A stretch of 64,000 bases of DNA, from contig NZ_CP104558.1 of the NCBI RefSeq assembly GCF_025398035.1, positions 868,001 through 932,000 on the forward strand, read 5' to 3'. Source of the DNA: Rossellomorea vietnamensis (GTDB taxonomy: Bacteria; Bacillota; Bacilli; Bacillales; Bacillaceae_B). The translations under genes and the position numbers were made by a program. Under the pieces are notes generated by a model. The model ran no database searches and had not been told where the DNA came from. It saw only the letters and a program-made list of their open reading frames with translations. Below, piece by piece: positions 7,464 through 16,698 of the stretch. How positions within the stretch are numbered: position 1 is the stretch's first letter; every line of letters begins with the position of its first letter.

Positions 7464-8267
7464 TTAATATTCTGCCATAAACGGATGGTCTTCGTTGATC
7501 AATATGCGCTCGATTTTTTTCGCTTTCCCCGACTTTTGATCAATGTCGATTAAACAAGCACTCAGGATTTTACGTCCGGCCTTCGGTACTTCAAAACGAA
7601 CAGGTAAACTCGTCTGGAATCTCCTTAGAACGGAATCCTTACTCATTCCCAGTACCTCATCGTATGGTCCCGTCATACCAACGTCACACATAAATGCAGT
7701 GCCATTTGGAAGGATCCGATTGTCCGCCGTTTGAACATGAGTGTGCGTTCCAATCACTGCAGACACCCGGCCATCCAGAAACCAGCCTACAGCCTGTTTC
7801 TCACTTGTTGCCTCTGCATGAAAATCAACGAATATGACGGAGGTTCTCTTTTTGGCCTCATCAACAAGCTCATCAAGAGCTTTAAATGGATCATCGAGAG
7901 GAGGCATAAACGTCCTTCCTTGAGCGTTGATAACCGCAACCTCTTTACCGTACACTTCCGCAAACACTAAGCCGCTCCCAGGCGTTCCTTCAGGGAAATT
8001 AGCAGGCCTGACCATTTGTTTGGATGAATCGATAAAATTAAAGATATCCTTATTGTCCCATGTGTGATTTCCCAGGGTGACCATATTGGCGCCATCTTGT
8101 AAGAATTGTTTATATATCTTCTCAGTAATCCCTCTACCTGATGCAGCATTCTCCCCATTTACGATTGTAAAATCCGGTGAATGCTTTTTCTTTAACTTAG
8201 GCAGGTATTCTGTAATCATCTCACGGCCCATTGAACCGACTACGTCTCCAACAAATAATATTTTCAT
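7464..8267 (-). CDS. ymdB: YmdB metallophosphoesterase
   Basis: Calcineurin-like metallophosphoesterase (267 aa, TIGR00282 type) with cyclic-nucleotide phosphodiesterase activity. In B. subtilis it is required for biofilm gene expression and for the bistable switch from motility. Metal-binding motifs are GDVVG near residue 8, NGEN near 39, GNHTWDNK near 67, and the THTH near residue 175. The whole length of the family is present. It is downstream of rny, but a strong terminator (8386-8429) and a possible extended -10 promoter separate the two. Confidence 0.95.
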   Translation of the reverse strand: MKILFVGDVVGSMGREMITEYLPKLKKKHSPDFTIVNGENAASGRGITEKIYKQFLQDGANMVTLGNHTWDNKDIFNFIDSSKQMVRPANFPEGTPGSGLVFAEVYGKEVAVINAQGRTFMPPLDDPFKALDELVDEAKKRTSVIFVDFHAEATSEKQAVGWFLDGRVSAVIGTHTHVQTADNRILPNGTAFMCDVGMTGPYDEVLGMSKDSVLRRFQTSLPVRFEVPKAGRKILSACLIDIDQKSGKAKKIERILINEDHPFMAEY

Positions 8268-8305
8268 GAACGTTCCCTTCTCTATATGTATTAAGTCTTG
8301 TCGTT

Positions 8306-8314
8306 ATTGTATCA
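8306..8314 (-). promoter_or_regulatory. Possible extended -10 promoter of ymdB
   Basis: On the minus strand TGATACAAT (an extended -10) lies about 40 nt upstream of the ymdB ATG. No good -35 is visible. Confidence 0.35.
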
Positions 8315-8385
8315 CAAATAACTTGCCGCCTATTTATCCTATTAGATTCCATCATCCATTCTGTAACGGAGATCATAGAATGAGA

Positions 8386-8429
8386 TAAAAAAAGCTGACT
8401 CGAGGATGGATATCCCTCCTCGAGTCAAC
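8386..8429 (-). terminator. Terminator after rny
   Basis: The stem pairs GTTGACTCGAGGA with TCCTCGAGTCAGC around a 10-nt loop, followed on the minus strand by TTTTTTTATC. It is a strong intrinsic terminator. Confidence 0.9.
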
Positions 8430-8432
8430 CTC

Positions 8433-9992
8433 TTATTTTGCGTATTCGACGGCCCTTGTTTCACGGATGACCGTTACTTTAATATGGCCCGGATAGTCAA
8501 GCTCATCTTCAATACGTTTACGGATATCCCTTGCCAATCTGTGTGATTCCAGATCGTCAATGGCTTCCGGTCTTACCATGATGCGTACTTCACGTCCTGC
8601 CTGGATTGCGAATGATTTCTCAACGCCTTCATATGACTCCGAGATTTCTTCCAATTTCTCCAGTCGACGGATGTAGTTCTCAAGCGTCTCACTTCTTGCT
8701 CCAGGTCTTGCAGCAGATAAAGCATCAGCTGCAGCAACCAGAACGGCAATGATGGACGTCGGCTCAGTGTCTCCATGGTGAGAAGCTATACTGTTGATGA
8801 CAACAGGGTGCTCTTTGTACTTCGTTGCAAGTTCTACACCAATTTCGACGTGGCTTCCTTCCACTTCGTGATCGATCGCCTTTCCGATATCATGAAGCAA
8901 TCCGGCGCGTTTGGCGAGTCTTTCATCCTCACCAAGCTCAGCTGCGAGTAAACCGGACAGATAAGCCACTTCCATCGAGTGTTTTAAAACGTTCTGACCG
9001 TAACTTGTACGATACTTCAAACGTCCCAGGATCTTGATCAAATCCGGATGAAGCCCATGAACGCCTACTTCGAAAGTAGTCTGTTCACCAATTTCCCGGA
9101 TATACTCATCCACTTCGCGGCGGGATTTATCCACCATTTCTTCAATTCGTGCAGGGTGGATACGTCCATCCTGAACTAATTTCTCTAATGCAATTCGAGC
9201 CGTTTCTCTACGAATCGGATCAAAACCAGAAAGAATAACCGCTTCAGGAGTATCATCAATAATCAAATCAATACCCGTAAGTGTTTCCAGCGTACGAATG
9301 TTACGTCCTTCCCGCCCAATAATTCGACCTTTCATCTCATCATTCGGTAGATTCACAACGCTGACCGTTGTCTCTGCCACATGTTCAGCAGCGCAACGTT
9401 GAATAGCCAGTGATAGGACTTCTTTCGCCTTCTTATCTGCATCTTCCTTCGCGCGTGTTTCATGCTCTCTGACCATGATGGCGATATCATGGGAGAGTTC
9501 ATTTTCCACGCGGTCAAGGATGATTCCTTTCGCTTCATCACGAGTCAGGCTGGAGATACGTTCTAGCTCTGTTTGCTGTGATCGTACCATCTCGTCCACT
9601 TTGCTTTCCATCTCTTCAATATGTTGTTGTCTCTCGTTAAGAGTCCCCTCTTTTCTCTCGAGTAAGCCTTCACGCTTATCAAGCGTTTCATCTTTCCGAT
9701 CGAGGTTTTCCTCTTTTTGCATCAAACGATTTTCTTGTTTTTGCAATTCATTTCTTCGTTCACGAAGGTCATTTTCCATTTCAGTGCGAAGTTTATGATT
9801 TTCGTCCTTTGCTTCCAAAAGTGCTTCTTTCTTCAGAGCATCTGCCTCGCGCTTCGCATCTTCTAAAATCTGCTCCGCTGAACCTTTAGCACCAGCAATC
9901 TTTGCTTCAGCAATGGACTTACGAATTAGGTATCCAACAACTACACCGACGATTAGGCCAAGCAAAATGAAGATGATTGTAATAGGTTGCAT
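8433..9992 (-). CDS. rny: Ribonuclease Y
   Basis: Membrane-anchored endoribonuclease (519 aa) that initiates bulk mRNA decay and scaffolds the degradosome-like network. In order: an N-terminal transmembrane helix (residues 4-23), a long coiled coil to about 200, a KH domain with [12 protein letters not shown], and an HD domain with the catalytic LLHDIGKA motif. It is the normal length for the family. GGAGGTGAAATA precedes the ATG. It has its own promoter 130 nt upstream and its own terminator. Confidence 0.98.
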   Translation of the reverse strand: MQPITIIFILLGLIVGVVVGYLIRKSIAEAKIAGAKGSAEQILEDAKREADALKKEALLEAKDENHKLRTEMENDLRERRNELQKQENRLMQKEENLDRKDETLDKREGLLERKEGTLNERQQHIEEMESKVDEMVRSQQTELERISSLTRDEAKGIILDRVENELSHDIAIMVREHETRAKEDADKKAKEVLSLAIQRCAAEHVAETTVSVVNLPNDEMKGRIIGREGRNIRTLETLTGIDLIIDDTPEAVILSGFDPIRRETARIALEKLVQDGRIHPARIEEMVDKSRREVDEYIREIGEQTTFEVGVHGLHPDLIKILGRLKYRTSYGQNVLKHSMEVAYLSGLLAAELGEDERLAKRAGLLHDIGKAIDHEVEGSHVEIGVELATKYKEHPVVINSIASHHGDTEPTSIIAVLVAAADALSAARPGARSETLENYIRRLEKLEEISESYEGVEKSFAIQAGREVRIMVRPEAIDDLESHRLARDIRKRIEDELDYPGHIKVTVIRETRAVEYAK

Positions 9993-10392
9993 TATTTCAC
10001 CTCCTCTTGCTATGAACTGTCATGTTTTTTACATGTCGGCTTGTACATTGCTCACTTGAACAAAATATACAGCGCTAGGCTTTCAAATATTCATTCGAAA
10101 AATTTGTAAAATATACATGTTAATTTTAAATCTCTGAAAATTTATTGTCAAGGGGTTGAGCCCTCTATCACTAGATTTCTCAAGGGTTTTTTTGTAATCG
10201 ACAAAAATTGACACTGTCGCATTGGGCTTGTGGATGCTTTTAAACCAAATCCAACTTTTTCATTTAATTTTGAGAAGTTCGGGGTCAACCAGTGATTCAC
10301 GGTATGTATAACCTGATTTGTATCGATTACCCACCATTTCTCGAGAAAAGGGAATGTTACTATTTTCCACCAAAACGCGTATTCCCATACAT
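9993..10392. other. Long rny-recA intergenic region
   Basis: This stretch of about 400 nt has no gene. It contains the rny promoter (10123-10151) and a leader of about 115-130 nt. The remaining 240 nt, between that promoter and the recA terminator, are AT-rich; I see no reading frame with a ribosome binding site. A short TTGAG/CTCAA inverted repeat at about 10155-10196 precedes a plus-strand T-run, but no plus-strand gene is there to use it. In B. subtilis a gene (pbpX) can occupy this gap; it is absent here. Confidence 0.6.
10123..10151 (-). promoter_or_regulatory. Sigma-A promoter of rny
   Basis: On the minus strand a consensus -35 TTGACA (10146-10151) is separated by exactly 17 nt from -10 TAAAAT (10123-10128). 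It lies about 130 nt before the rny start codon. Confidence 0.8.
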
Positions 10393-10430
10393 AATAAAGA
10401 GAAGCAAACCAATCACGTCTGCTTCTCTTT
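10393..10430 (-). terminator. Terminator after recA
   Basis: AAAGAGAAGCA pairs with TGCTTCTCTTT around a 13-nt loop. The minus-strand tail is TTTATTATG. Confidence 0.85.
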
Positions 10431-10436
10431 CCTCAC

Positions 10437-11474
10437 TTAGTCTTCCAGAAGACTCAATTCACCTTGATCGTCCGTTTCGGCACGACCTGTATCCAATCCG
10501 TAATGTTCACGGATCTTCAGCATGATTTCATTACGGATCTCAGGATTTTCTTTCAGGAAGATCTTTGCGTTCTCACGACCCTGGCCTAGGCGCTCTTCGT
10601 TGTAGGAGTACCAGGCACCGCTCTTTTGAACGATGTCCAATTCAGACCCAAGATCGACGATTTCACCCTCTTTGGAGATTCCTTCCCCGTACATGATGTC
10701 CACTTCAGCTACACGGAAAGGTGGAGCCACTTTATTTTTCACTACTTTGATCTTTGTTTTATTCCCAACCATTTCATTACCCTGCTTAAGGGTTTCGGCA
10801 CGACGGACTTCCAAACGTACGGAAGAATAGAACTTCAGTGCGCGTCCACCGGGAGTCGTTTCAGGGTTACCGAACATGACACCGACCTTCTCACGGATCT
10901 GGTTAATGAAGATCGCGATGGTCTTAGACTTATTGATGGCACCGGAAAGTTTACGAAGGGCCTGTGACATTAAACGGGCTTGAAGACCTACGTGAGCATC
11001 TCCCATCTCGCCTTCGATTTCCGCCTTCGGTACAAGGGCAGCCACAGAGTCGACAACGATGGCATCCACGGCGCCGCTTCGTACAAGTGCTTCAGCGATT
11101 TCCAATGCCTGTTCACCTGTATCTGGTTGTGAAAGTAATAATTCATCTATGTTTACCCCAAGCTTTTGAGCATACTCGGGATCAAGTGCGTGCTCTGCAT
11201 CGATGAATGCTGCCTGCCCGCCCTGAGCCTGAACCTCTGCTATCGCATGAAGTGCCACTGTTGTTTTACCGGATGATTCGGGACCATATACCTCAATGAT
11301 CCTTCCACGTGGATATCCGCCTATTCCAAGAGCAGCGTCCAGTGCAAGTGAACCACTTGGACATGTCACTACGTTTCTGTCCGTTTTCTCCCCAAGCTTC
11401 ATGATTGAGCCTTTACCAAACTGCTTTTCTATTTGTTTTAACGCCATATCTAAGGCTGCTTTACGATCGCTCAC
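10437..11474 (-). CDS. recA: Recombinase RecA
   Basis: RecA (345 aa) forms the ATP-dependent nucleoprotein filament for homologous recombination and triggers LexA self-cleavage. Walker A GPESSGKT is at residues 64-71; no intein interrupts the gene. The start is GTG ([10 protein letters not shown]), chosen because AAAGGAGGAAG lies 5 nt before it. The open frame continues upstream but only through the promoter. Upstream are a sigma-A promoter and an SOS box. The acidic C-terminus (near [13 protein letters not shown]) is typical. Confidence 0.99.
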   Translation of the reverse strand: MSDRKAALDMALKQIEKQFGKGSIMKLGEKTDRNVVTCPSGSLALDAALGIGGYPRGRIIEVYGPESSGKTTVALHAIAEVQAQGGQAAFIDAEHALDPEYAQKLGVNIDELLLSQPDTGEQALEIAEALVRSGAVDAIVVDSVAALVPKAEIEGEMGDAHVGLQARLMSQALRKLSGAINKSKTIAIFINQIREKVGVMFGNPETTPGGRALKFYSSVRLEVRRAETLKQGNEMVGNKTKIKVVKNKVAPPFRVAEVDIMYGEGISKEGEIVDLGSELDIVQKSGAWYSYNEERLGQGRENAKIFLKENPEIRNEIMLKIREHYGLDTGRAETDDQGELSLLED

Positions 11475-11546
11475 AAATCTTCCTCCTTTGAATATAAATC
11501 TTGTAATCGACAACTTATAAGTTTGTCTCAAATCCAACCTATCTAT

Positions 11547-11575
11547 ACTATAAACGTTTTTATTAGAGAAAACAA
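11547..11575 (-). promoter_or_regulatory. Promoter of recA
   Basis: Minus-strand -35 TTGTTT (11570-11575), a 17-nt spacer and -10 TATAGT (11547-11552), about 70 nt upstream of the GTG start. Confidence 0.7.
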
Positions 11576-11584
11576 GAAAAAAAT

Positions 11585-11598
11585 CGAACATTCATTCG
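11585..11598. promoter_or_regulatory. LexA (SOS) box of recA
   Basis: CGAACATTCATTCG differs by one base from the Gram-positive LexA/DinR consensus CGAAC-N4-GTTCG. It lies 10 bp upstream of the recA -35 hexamer, so SOS control of recA is expected. Confidence 0.8.
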
Positions 11599-11634
11599 GT
11601 TTTTTTCTTTGGATGTGCCGGAGTTAAAAAAGAT

Positions 11635-11664
11635 AAAAAGCTGCCTTCAAAAAGAAGACAGCCT
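11635..11664 (-). terminator. Terminator after cinA
   Basis: GGCTGTCTTC pairs with GAAGGCAGC around a five-base T loop, followed by TTTTTATC on the minus strand. It separates cinA from the SOS-controlled recA. Confidence 0.85.
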
Positions 11665-11671
11665 CTTCAAA

Positions 11672-12907
11672 CTAACTCAGTTCTTTGATCAAATAGTGCC
11701 AACCATACTTCGCCGTTCTCATCCGGTTCCCATTCCGGCCACCGCCAAGGTTCAATAGAAATGCCTTGGTCGTTCGATCCTTCATGGATAATCCGATCCA
11801 GACGGTCCCTGCAGGATGCCCCTGGTGAGTGTCAGGACCTGCTACACCTGTAAAGCTGATCCCGATGTCGGTGGAAAACAGCTCTCTAACGTTTTCAGCC
11901 AGTTCCCGTGCACATTGCTCACTGACTGCTGAATGCTGTTTAAGTGTACGGTCATTAACAGATAAAATCCTTTTCTTGATCTCATCCTGATAACAGATCA
12001 CCCCGCCGCTCAAAACATCCGATGCCCCGGGTATAGACGTCAGTTGGGCCTGAAACAGTCCTCCAGTCAAACTTTCTGCACATGAAAGGGTAAGTCCCTT
12101 CTCTTTTAACAAATGGACCCCCACTTCAACAAGAGAATCCTGATTATAACCGTAGAATAATTCCCCCACCCTTTTCAAGATCTTTTCTTCAACCGAATCC
12201 AATAATGACACGGCAATATCCATTGACTCGTGCTTAGCCGTAAGCCTCAAGGTCACTTCCCCGTCACCAGCGAGAGGGGCGATAGTGGGATTGGTTTGTC
12301 TGTCGATCAGATCTTCTAATTGCGTTTCAAGCTCTGCTTCCCCGATGCCAAAGAAACGAAGTACCCGTGAATGGATGATTTCTTTCTTCTTCATCAAGTT
12401 CAGGATTGCCTGTTTGCCATGCTTATCAAACATCGGCCTCATTTCAGACGGCGGACCGGGGAGAAGCATATAGGAGGTACCCTCCTTTTTCAACAGCATC
12501 CCCGGAGCCATGCCGTGTTCGTTCTTCAATACATGGGCCCCGGATAAAATAAGGGCTTGTTTTTCATTATTCGGGGTCATTTCACGATTGACCTTCTGAA
12601 AATAGCCTTTTATCGATTCCAATGCGTCATGATCCATGCTTAAAGTCGTTCCTAAAGCATTGGCGATCGTTTCTTTCGTCAGATCATCCTTTGTGGGTCC
12701 AAGGCCTCCAGTAAAGATCAATAAGTCCGCCCGCTTCTTTGCTACCTCAATGACCTCTTGTAAACGGGCAGGGTTATCCCCCACACTCGTGTGATAATAC
12801 ACGTTCACTCCCATCTCAGCCAACTGTTCGGAAATGTATTGAGCATTGGAATTGACGATTTGTCCGAGCAATAATTCGGACCCAACGGCTATTATTTCTG
12901 CATTCAT
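11672..12907 (-). CDS. cinA: CinA competence/damage-inducible protein (NMN amidohydrolase-like)
   Basis: CinA (411 aa) combines an N-terminal MoaB/MogA-like (COG1058) domain (about 1-170) with a C-terminal PncC-like nicotinamide-nucleotide amidase domain. The latter carries the [10 protein letters not shown] motif near residue 275. It is linked to pyridine nucleotide salvage, and in competent Gram-positives it interacts with RecA. The ATG of [15 protein letters not shown] was chosen because AGGGGG precedes it; the open frame upstream is spurious. It follows pgsA after a hairpin and precedes recA, the classic order. Confidence 0.95.
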   Translation of the reverse strand: MNAEIIAVGSELLLGQIVNSNAQYISEQLAEMGVNVYYHTSVGDNPARLQEVIEVAKKRADLLIFTGGLGPTKDDLTKETIANALGTTLSMDHDALESIKGYFQKVNREMTPNNEKQALILSGAHVLKNEHGMAPGMLLKKEGTSYMLLPGPPSEMRPMFDKHGKQAILNLMKKKEIIHSRVLRFFGIGEAELETQLEDLIDRQTNPTIAPLAGDGEVTLRLTAKHESMDIAVSLLDSVEEKILKRVGELFYGYNQDSLVEVGVHLLKEKGLTLSCAESLTGGLFQAQLTSIPGASDVLSGGVICYQDEIKKRILSVNDRTLKQHSAVSEQCARELAENVRELFSTDIGISFTGVAGPDTHQGHPAGTVWIGLSMKDRTTKAFLLNLGGGRNGNRMRTAKYGWHYLIKELS

Positions 12908-12929
12908 CTGTATTCCCCCTAAAATATGG

Positions 12930-12967
12930 TGAAAAGAAGGGGATGATTCTATTTGAATCAATCCCCT
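12930..12967 (-). terminator. Hairpin terminator after pgsA
   Basis: GGGGATTGATTC pairs with GAATCATCCCC (one bulge). The minus-strand tail is TTCTTTTCACC, so termination is probably partial. Confidence 0.65.
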
Positions 12968-12978
12968 GGTGTACACTG

Positions 12979-13557
12979 TTATTTCGAATTCACAAATGCT
13001 TTTTTATTATGTTTAAAATAATCCCATCCCGACCAAATGGTAAAGAACATAGCCACCCATAGAGCGATCGTAGCAAACGGGAGATTGATCAGTTCGAAAA
13101 TGGCGTTATGAAGAAGAAGGGCTGATATGGCAATGATCTGTGCCCAGGTCTTGATCTTACCGAGTTGACCTGCAGCAACCACTTCCCCTTCCCCTGCTAA
13201 TACGAGACGAAGCCCTGTTACGGCAAACTCGCGACTGATGATGATGATGACGATCCACGATGGAGCAAGACCCATCTCGACAAGTACGATTAAAGCAGCC
13301 GATACAAGCAGTTTATCTGCCAACGGATCCAAGAATTTCCCCAGATTTGTAACAAGGTCAAGTTTCCTTGCATAATAACCGTCGATCCAATCCGTCGTTG
13401 CCGCTATGATAAAAATCAAGGCTCCTACAAAATGCTTCACCGGCATTTCCGCCCCAAGAAACATCATCTCGCCCCAATTTAACGGTGCAAGCATGATGAT
13501 TAAAAATAATGGAATTAAAAATATCCTTGATACTGTAATTTTATTAGGTAAGTTCAC
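12979..13557 (-). CDS. pgsA: CDP-diacylglycerol--glycerol-3-phosphate 3-phosphatidyltransferase
   Basis: Integral membrane enzyme (192 aa) making phosphatidylglycerophosphate, the committed step to phosphatidylglycerol and cardiolipin. The CDP-alcohol phosphotransferase signature is complete: D-x2-DG-x2-AR-x8-G-x3-D-x3-D, visible from [10 protein letters not shown] to FLDPLADK (about residues 61-83). Several hydrophobic segments are present. The gene is essential in Bacillus. It lies downstream of ymfM, separated by a weak hairpin. Confidence 0.97.
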   Translation of the reverse strand: MNLPNKITVSRIFLIPLFLIIMLAPLNWGEMMFLGAEMPVKHFVGALIFIIAATTDWIDGYYARKLDLVTNLGKFLDPLADKLLVSAALIVLVEMGLAPSWIVIIIISREFAVTGLRLVLAGEGEVVAAGQLGKIKTWAQIIAISALLLHNAIFELINLPFATIALWVAMFFTIWSGWDYFKHNKKAFVNSK

Positions 13558-13603
13558 CTTTCTACCTCCAATGCTTTAAAAACGCTTATACCTTTAGTAT
13601 GTA

Positions 13604-13630
13604 AGAAAAAGGAGTTATTAAAACTCCTCC
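13604..13630 (-). terminator. Hairpin after ymfM
   Basis: A short GGAGTT/AACTCC stem on the minus strand followed by TTTTTCTT. The stem is only 6 bp, so readthrough into pgsA is likely. Confidence 0.55.
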
Positions 13631-13638
13631 CGTTTCAA

Positions 13639-14535
13639 TTATTGTTCTTGCGGTGCGTAATTGATGATGATATCCTGCCTGACGACATCAGTTGCAGATA
13701 TTTTATATTCAAGCTGTTTCCCGTTCACACTTATATCGGTATTCGAAGCATCGCCTATAATAAGATATGCCTGTTTATCATCGGAAAGGTCAAAGTCTTT
13801 TTTTATTCCCTGTTTTAACAGTCCTTCAAACAAAACCTGCTCGTTGGTGTCAAAGACTTTAACCCATGTGTCCCCCTTAGCTGACAACTGAAGCTTGAAC
13901 TCTTTTGCATTTTTCAATTCATACGTCGTTTTATAGTCTGAAGAATTCACTGCTTCTAGAGACTGTTCTGGCTGCGGATTATCTTCACCATCTTTTTGAT
14001 CTCCTGAAGGCTTGACTTCTTCGGTCTGTTCTTTATCATTTGTTTCATCTTCAGGCTTATCGCCCTCAGCACTCTTATTCTCATCAACATCTACTTGTGT
14101 CTGGTTTTCTTCCTGATTGGACTCAGGGGCCTTGTCCCCAACTTTCCCTTGCCAAAATACCCACACGGCAACAAGTGCACCGATGACAAACAGTGCGATG
14201 AGGAGCTTCGGTAGGAAGTCAAATACCTTCGTTGAGCTCTCTGAAACACTTTTACGGGACTGCACCCTTGAAAGGGAAACCGGTATTTCATCTTCATAGG
14301 TCGTCGGGATTTCAGCCTTGTGTTCCTCAAAAATCACTTCAGGAGGAAGTCCGACCGCTTCACAATATTGCTTAATGAATGCGCGTACGTAGAATTTGCC
14401 CGGCATCGCATCATAATTGCCTTCTTCGATCCCAATCAAATAGCGTTTTTGAATTTTTGTTATCCTTTGTAAATCATCAAGGCTGTAATTCTTAGCCTCT
14501 CGAGCTTCCTTTAAACGATTTCCTAATTCCGTCAC
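13639..14535 (-). CDS. ymfM: RodZ-like cytoskeletal/cell-shape protein YmfM
   Basis: Bitopic RodZ-family protein (298 aa). An N-terminal HTH_25 domain (residues 1-70, MTELGNRLKEAREAKNYSLDD) normally binds MreB. It is followed by a basic stretch, one transmembrane helix (about 109-130), a Glu/Asp/Gln-rich extracytoplasmic linker (about 135-195) and a C-terminal DUF4115 beta-domain. RodZ coordinates rod-shape peptidoglycan synthesis. It is the gene before pgsA, as in B. subtilis. The acidic linker is low-complexity and expected to vary. Confidence 0.9.
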   Translation of the reverse strand: MTELGNRLKEAREAKNYSLDDLQRITKIQKRYLIGIEEGNYDAMPGKFYVRAFIKQYCEAVGLPPEVIFEEHKAEIPTTYEDEIPVSLSRVQSRKSVSESSTKVFDFLPKLLIALFVIGALVAVWVFWQGKVGDKAPESNQEENQTQVDVDENKSAEGDKPEDETNDKEQTEEVKPSGDQKDGEDNPQPEQSLEAVNSSDYKTTYELKNAKEFKLQLSAKGDTWVKVFDTNEQVLFEGLLKQGIKKDFDLSDDKQAYLIIGDASNTDISVNGKQLEYKISATDVVRQDIIINYAPQEQ

Positions 14536-14554
14536 TACTTAACACCTTCCAATA

Positions 14555-15346
14555 TTAAAAATCAAAACCTCCAAAATCGGAATTTTGAAATAGATTATTT
14601 TGTTCCACTAATTCGTATGTAATTTCTTCATCAGGATCGTTTCTAAGTTCAATGATATAATCAAAATCTTCAAGTGAATATTCAGAGTTTTGAACGAATA
14701 CATCAGGATGTTCGATTACTTTCACAGCAGGTAATCTCATGATTTCCCTCACCAGCTGCCAATGTTTTTCACTTGCACGGCGTGTAGAAACGATGCCGTC
14801 TATAATAAATAAGTTTTCAGCGGAATACTCGTCTTCGATGAGCTTGCTCCGTATCGTTTGCTTTAATAATGTAGAAGAGACAAAAAGCCACTTCTTATTC
14901 GCACATACACTTGATGCCACGATGGATTCGGTCTTCCCTACCCGGGGCATCCCTCTGATCCCGACAAGCTTGTGTCCTTCCTGCTTAAATAATTCAGCCA
15001 AAAAATCAACCAATAAACCAAGCTCATCACGAACAAATCGAAACGTTTTCTTGTCGTCGGCATCGCGCTGGATATATCGACCGTGACGCACAGCAAGACG
15101 GTCCCTTAATTTAGGTTCCCGGAGCTTTGTCACATTGATTGTATCCATCGTTTGAAGGATGGACTCAAGCCTCATGATCTGTTCATCATTATTGGCAAGG
15201 AGAAGCATTCCCCTTCTTCCTTCATCCACACCATTTATCGTCACTATATTGATAGAAAGCATTCCTAATAACGAGGAAATATCACCTAAGAGGCCGGGAC
15301 GATTTTTTTGTATTTCGTATTCTAAATACCATTCTTTGCGTTCCAT
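14555..15346 (-). CDS. ymfK: YmfK, DUF3388 family protein
   Basis: Conserved Bacillus protein of unknown function (263 aa, DUF3388). The N-terminus (residues 1-75) reads as an ACT-like regulatory domain (EYEIQKNRPGLLGDISSLLG). A P-loop-like GMPRVGKTES follows near residue 133-142. This hints at ligand sensing plus nucleotide binding, but no reaction is known to me. It lies between ymfJ and ymfM in the usual order, 20 nt before ymfM, so the two are probably cotranscribed. A TATAAT at 15427-15432 without a clear -35 may drive it. Confidence 0.85.
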   Translation of the reverse strand: MERKEWYLEYEIQKNRPGLLGDISSLLGMLSINIVTINGVDEGRRGMLLLANNDEQIMRLESILQTMDTINVTKLREPKLRDRLAVRHGRYIQRDADDKKTFRFVRDELGLLVDFLAELFKQEGHKLVGIRGMPRVGKTESIVASSVCANKKWLFVSSTLLKQTIRSKLIEDEYSAENLFIIDGIVSTRRASEKHWQLVREIMRLPAVKVIEHPDVFVQNSEYSLEDFDYIIELRNDPDEEITYELVEQNNLFQNSDFGGFDF

Positions 15347-15426
15347 CGCTTACCTCCCCGGAAAAATGTGACATTCCATTTCGATAAAAATTGACATATT
15401 TCGAAAAGTTATTTAAACATCTAGGT

Positions 15427-15432
15427 ATTATA
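15427..15432 (-). promoter_or_regulatory. Candidate -10 upstream of ymfK
   Basis: A perfect minus-strand TATAAT lies about 80 nt before the ymfK ATG, directly after the ymfJ terminator. The -35 region (TCTATT at 17-nt spacing) is poor. Confidence 0.35.
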
Positions 15433-15541
15433 ATAAATGATTTCCTGCTAATAGAAAAGCAAAACCTACATAAATATGTACAATTTCTCATTCATACGTA
15501 AAATGATAACTTGAAGACCAGTACTAAGTCATTCCCCATAA

Positions 15542-15569
15542 GAAAAAGGAGAGGGAAATCCCTCTCCTT
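15542..15569 (-). terminator. Terminator after ymfJ
   Basis: A perfect 11-bp stem AAGGAGAGGGA/TCCCTCTCCTT with a 2-nt loop and a TTTTTCTT tail on the minus strand. It overlaps the ymfJ stop codon. Confidence 0.85.
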
Positions 15570-15825
15570 AACGACTACCGTTATTATTAACAAGCTTGAC
15601 CATCATATTGGCGATGGCGTGTTGCTCTTCTGGAGACGCGACTGACCATAAATCCGCTAATACTTTTTCCTGATCATTCTTAGCTTCGACTTGATTGGCT
15701 AAGTAATCACCGATTTGGTAAGCCAAGTCATTTACCGTTTCGTGCTCCATGCCGCTGTGTTCTGCCTGGTTTAGGCGATCCCCTAAAAAGTTTTTCCAAT
15801 CTGACCAGTTATCTAATACAGACAT
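15568..15825 (-). CDS. ymfJ: YmfJ, DUF3243 family small protein
   Basis: Conserved 85-residue cytoplasmic protein of the DUF3243 family, mostly helical and acidic. I know no defined function. The ATG is preceded by AAAGGAGGTCATG. It lies between ymfI and ymfK in the conserved Bacillus order and ends in a perfect terminator, closing the ymfF-ymfH-ymfI-ymfJ run. Family membership is clear from the whole-length match in memory of the B. subtilis protein. Confidence 0.88.
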   Translation of the reverse strand: MSVLDNWSDWKNFLGDRLNQAEHSGMEHETVNDLAYQIGDYLANQVEAKNDQEKVLADLWSVASPEEQHAIANMMVKLVNNNGSR

Positions 15826-15913
15826 TTGTCATGACCTCCTTTATTGAAATACAACCTTAGTTTGTATCCCGGAGGAAAAATTATGCGCTGGAATCATTTG
15901 ATTGAAAATTTTT

Positions 15914-16630
15914 TTATGTGTGCCATCCCCCGTTGACGGAAAGGGTCTGGCCGGTAATATATGAAGCCCTGGACGAAAGAAGAAAGTGAATGGAATCAGC
16001 AATTTCACCCGGTTGAGCAAACCGGCCCATTGGGATTTCTTCACGGATTGATTCTTTATCTTCATCCGTAAACGCGTCCATCATAGACGTATCAACGGCA
16101 CCGGGGGCAACAGCGTTTACCCTTACACCGCTTAATGCGAGCTCTTTACTTAAGGATTTTACAAATGCTAATTGAGCCCCTTTGACAGTTGAATATACAA
16201 CCTCACAGGCAGCTCCTATCTGTCCCCAGATCGAACTCACCATGACGATCGCCCCTTTCCGGTCAATCAGCTTCGGCAGGAGTTTCTGAACGAGGATCAA
16301 CGGACTTTTGACATGAAGGTTGATCATCTGATCCAGATCGTCTTCTGAATGGTCCTGGAAGAGCCCCCAGGCAGAATTCCCGCTGCAGCAAATGATCGCA
16401 TCGAGCCGGAATATGCAATGGACAAGATCCCCCACTTCCTCCGGGTTGGCAAGATTACCCTGAATGGGGATTGCCTCCACCCCTAACGCTTCGACTTTAT
16501 GAATCAAGTCCTTCATTGCCCCTTCATTGGAATGATAATGCAAGTATAGATTCCATCCCTCTTCTGCCAAAAGAAGAGCAGTACTACTCCCGATTCCACC
16601 TGATGCCCCTGTAATTAATGCATACTTCAT
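15914..16630 (-). CDS. ymfI: Short-chain dehydrogenase YmfI (EF-P aminopentanone reductase)
   Basis: NAD(P)-dependent SDR (238 aa). Cofactor motif TGASGGIG is at 7-14; the catalytic Ser133, Tyr146 and Lys150 (SS...YSTVK) are present. In B. subtilis YmfI reduces the 5-aminopentanone modification on Lys32 of elongation factor P to 5-aminopentanol, which is needed for efficient swarming. The orthologous role is inferred from synteny with ymfH and ymfJ. The start MKYALITG is preferred over an ATG 21 nt upstream because TTTGGAGTG precedes it. Confidence 0.9.
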   Translation of the reverse strand: MKYALITGASGGIGSSTALLLAEEGWNLYLHYHSNEGAMKDLIHKVEALGVEAIPIQGNLANPEEVGDLVHCIFRLDAIICCSGNSAWGLFQDHSEDDLDQMINLHVKSPLILVQKLLPKLIDRKGAIVMVSSIWGQIGAACEVVYSTVKGAQLAFVKSLSKELALSGVRVNAVAPGAVDTSMMDAFTDEDKESIREEIPMGRFAQPGEIADSIHFLLSSRASYITGQTLSVNGGWHT

Positions 16631-16698
16631 TGGTTTCACTCCAAACGTCATTCACATAAATAGAGGAACTACCCTATTAAAGGATAGCTCCCCTTCCA

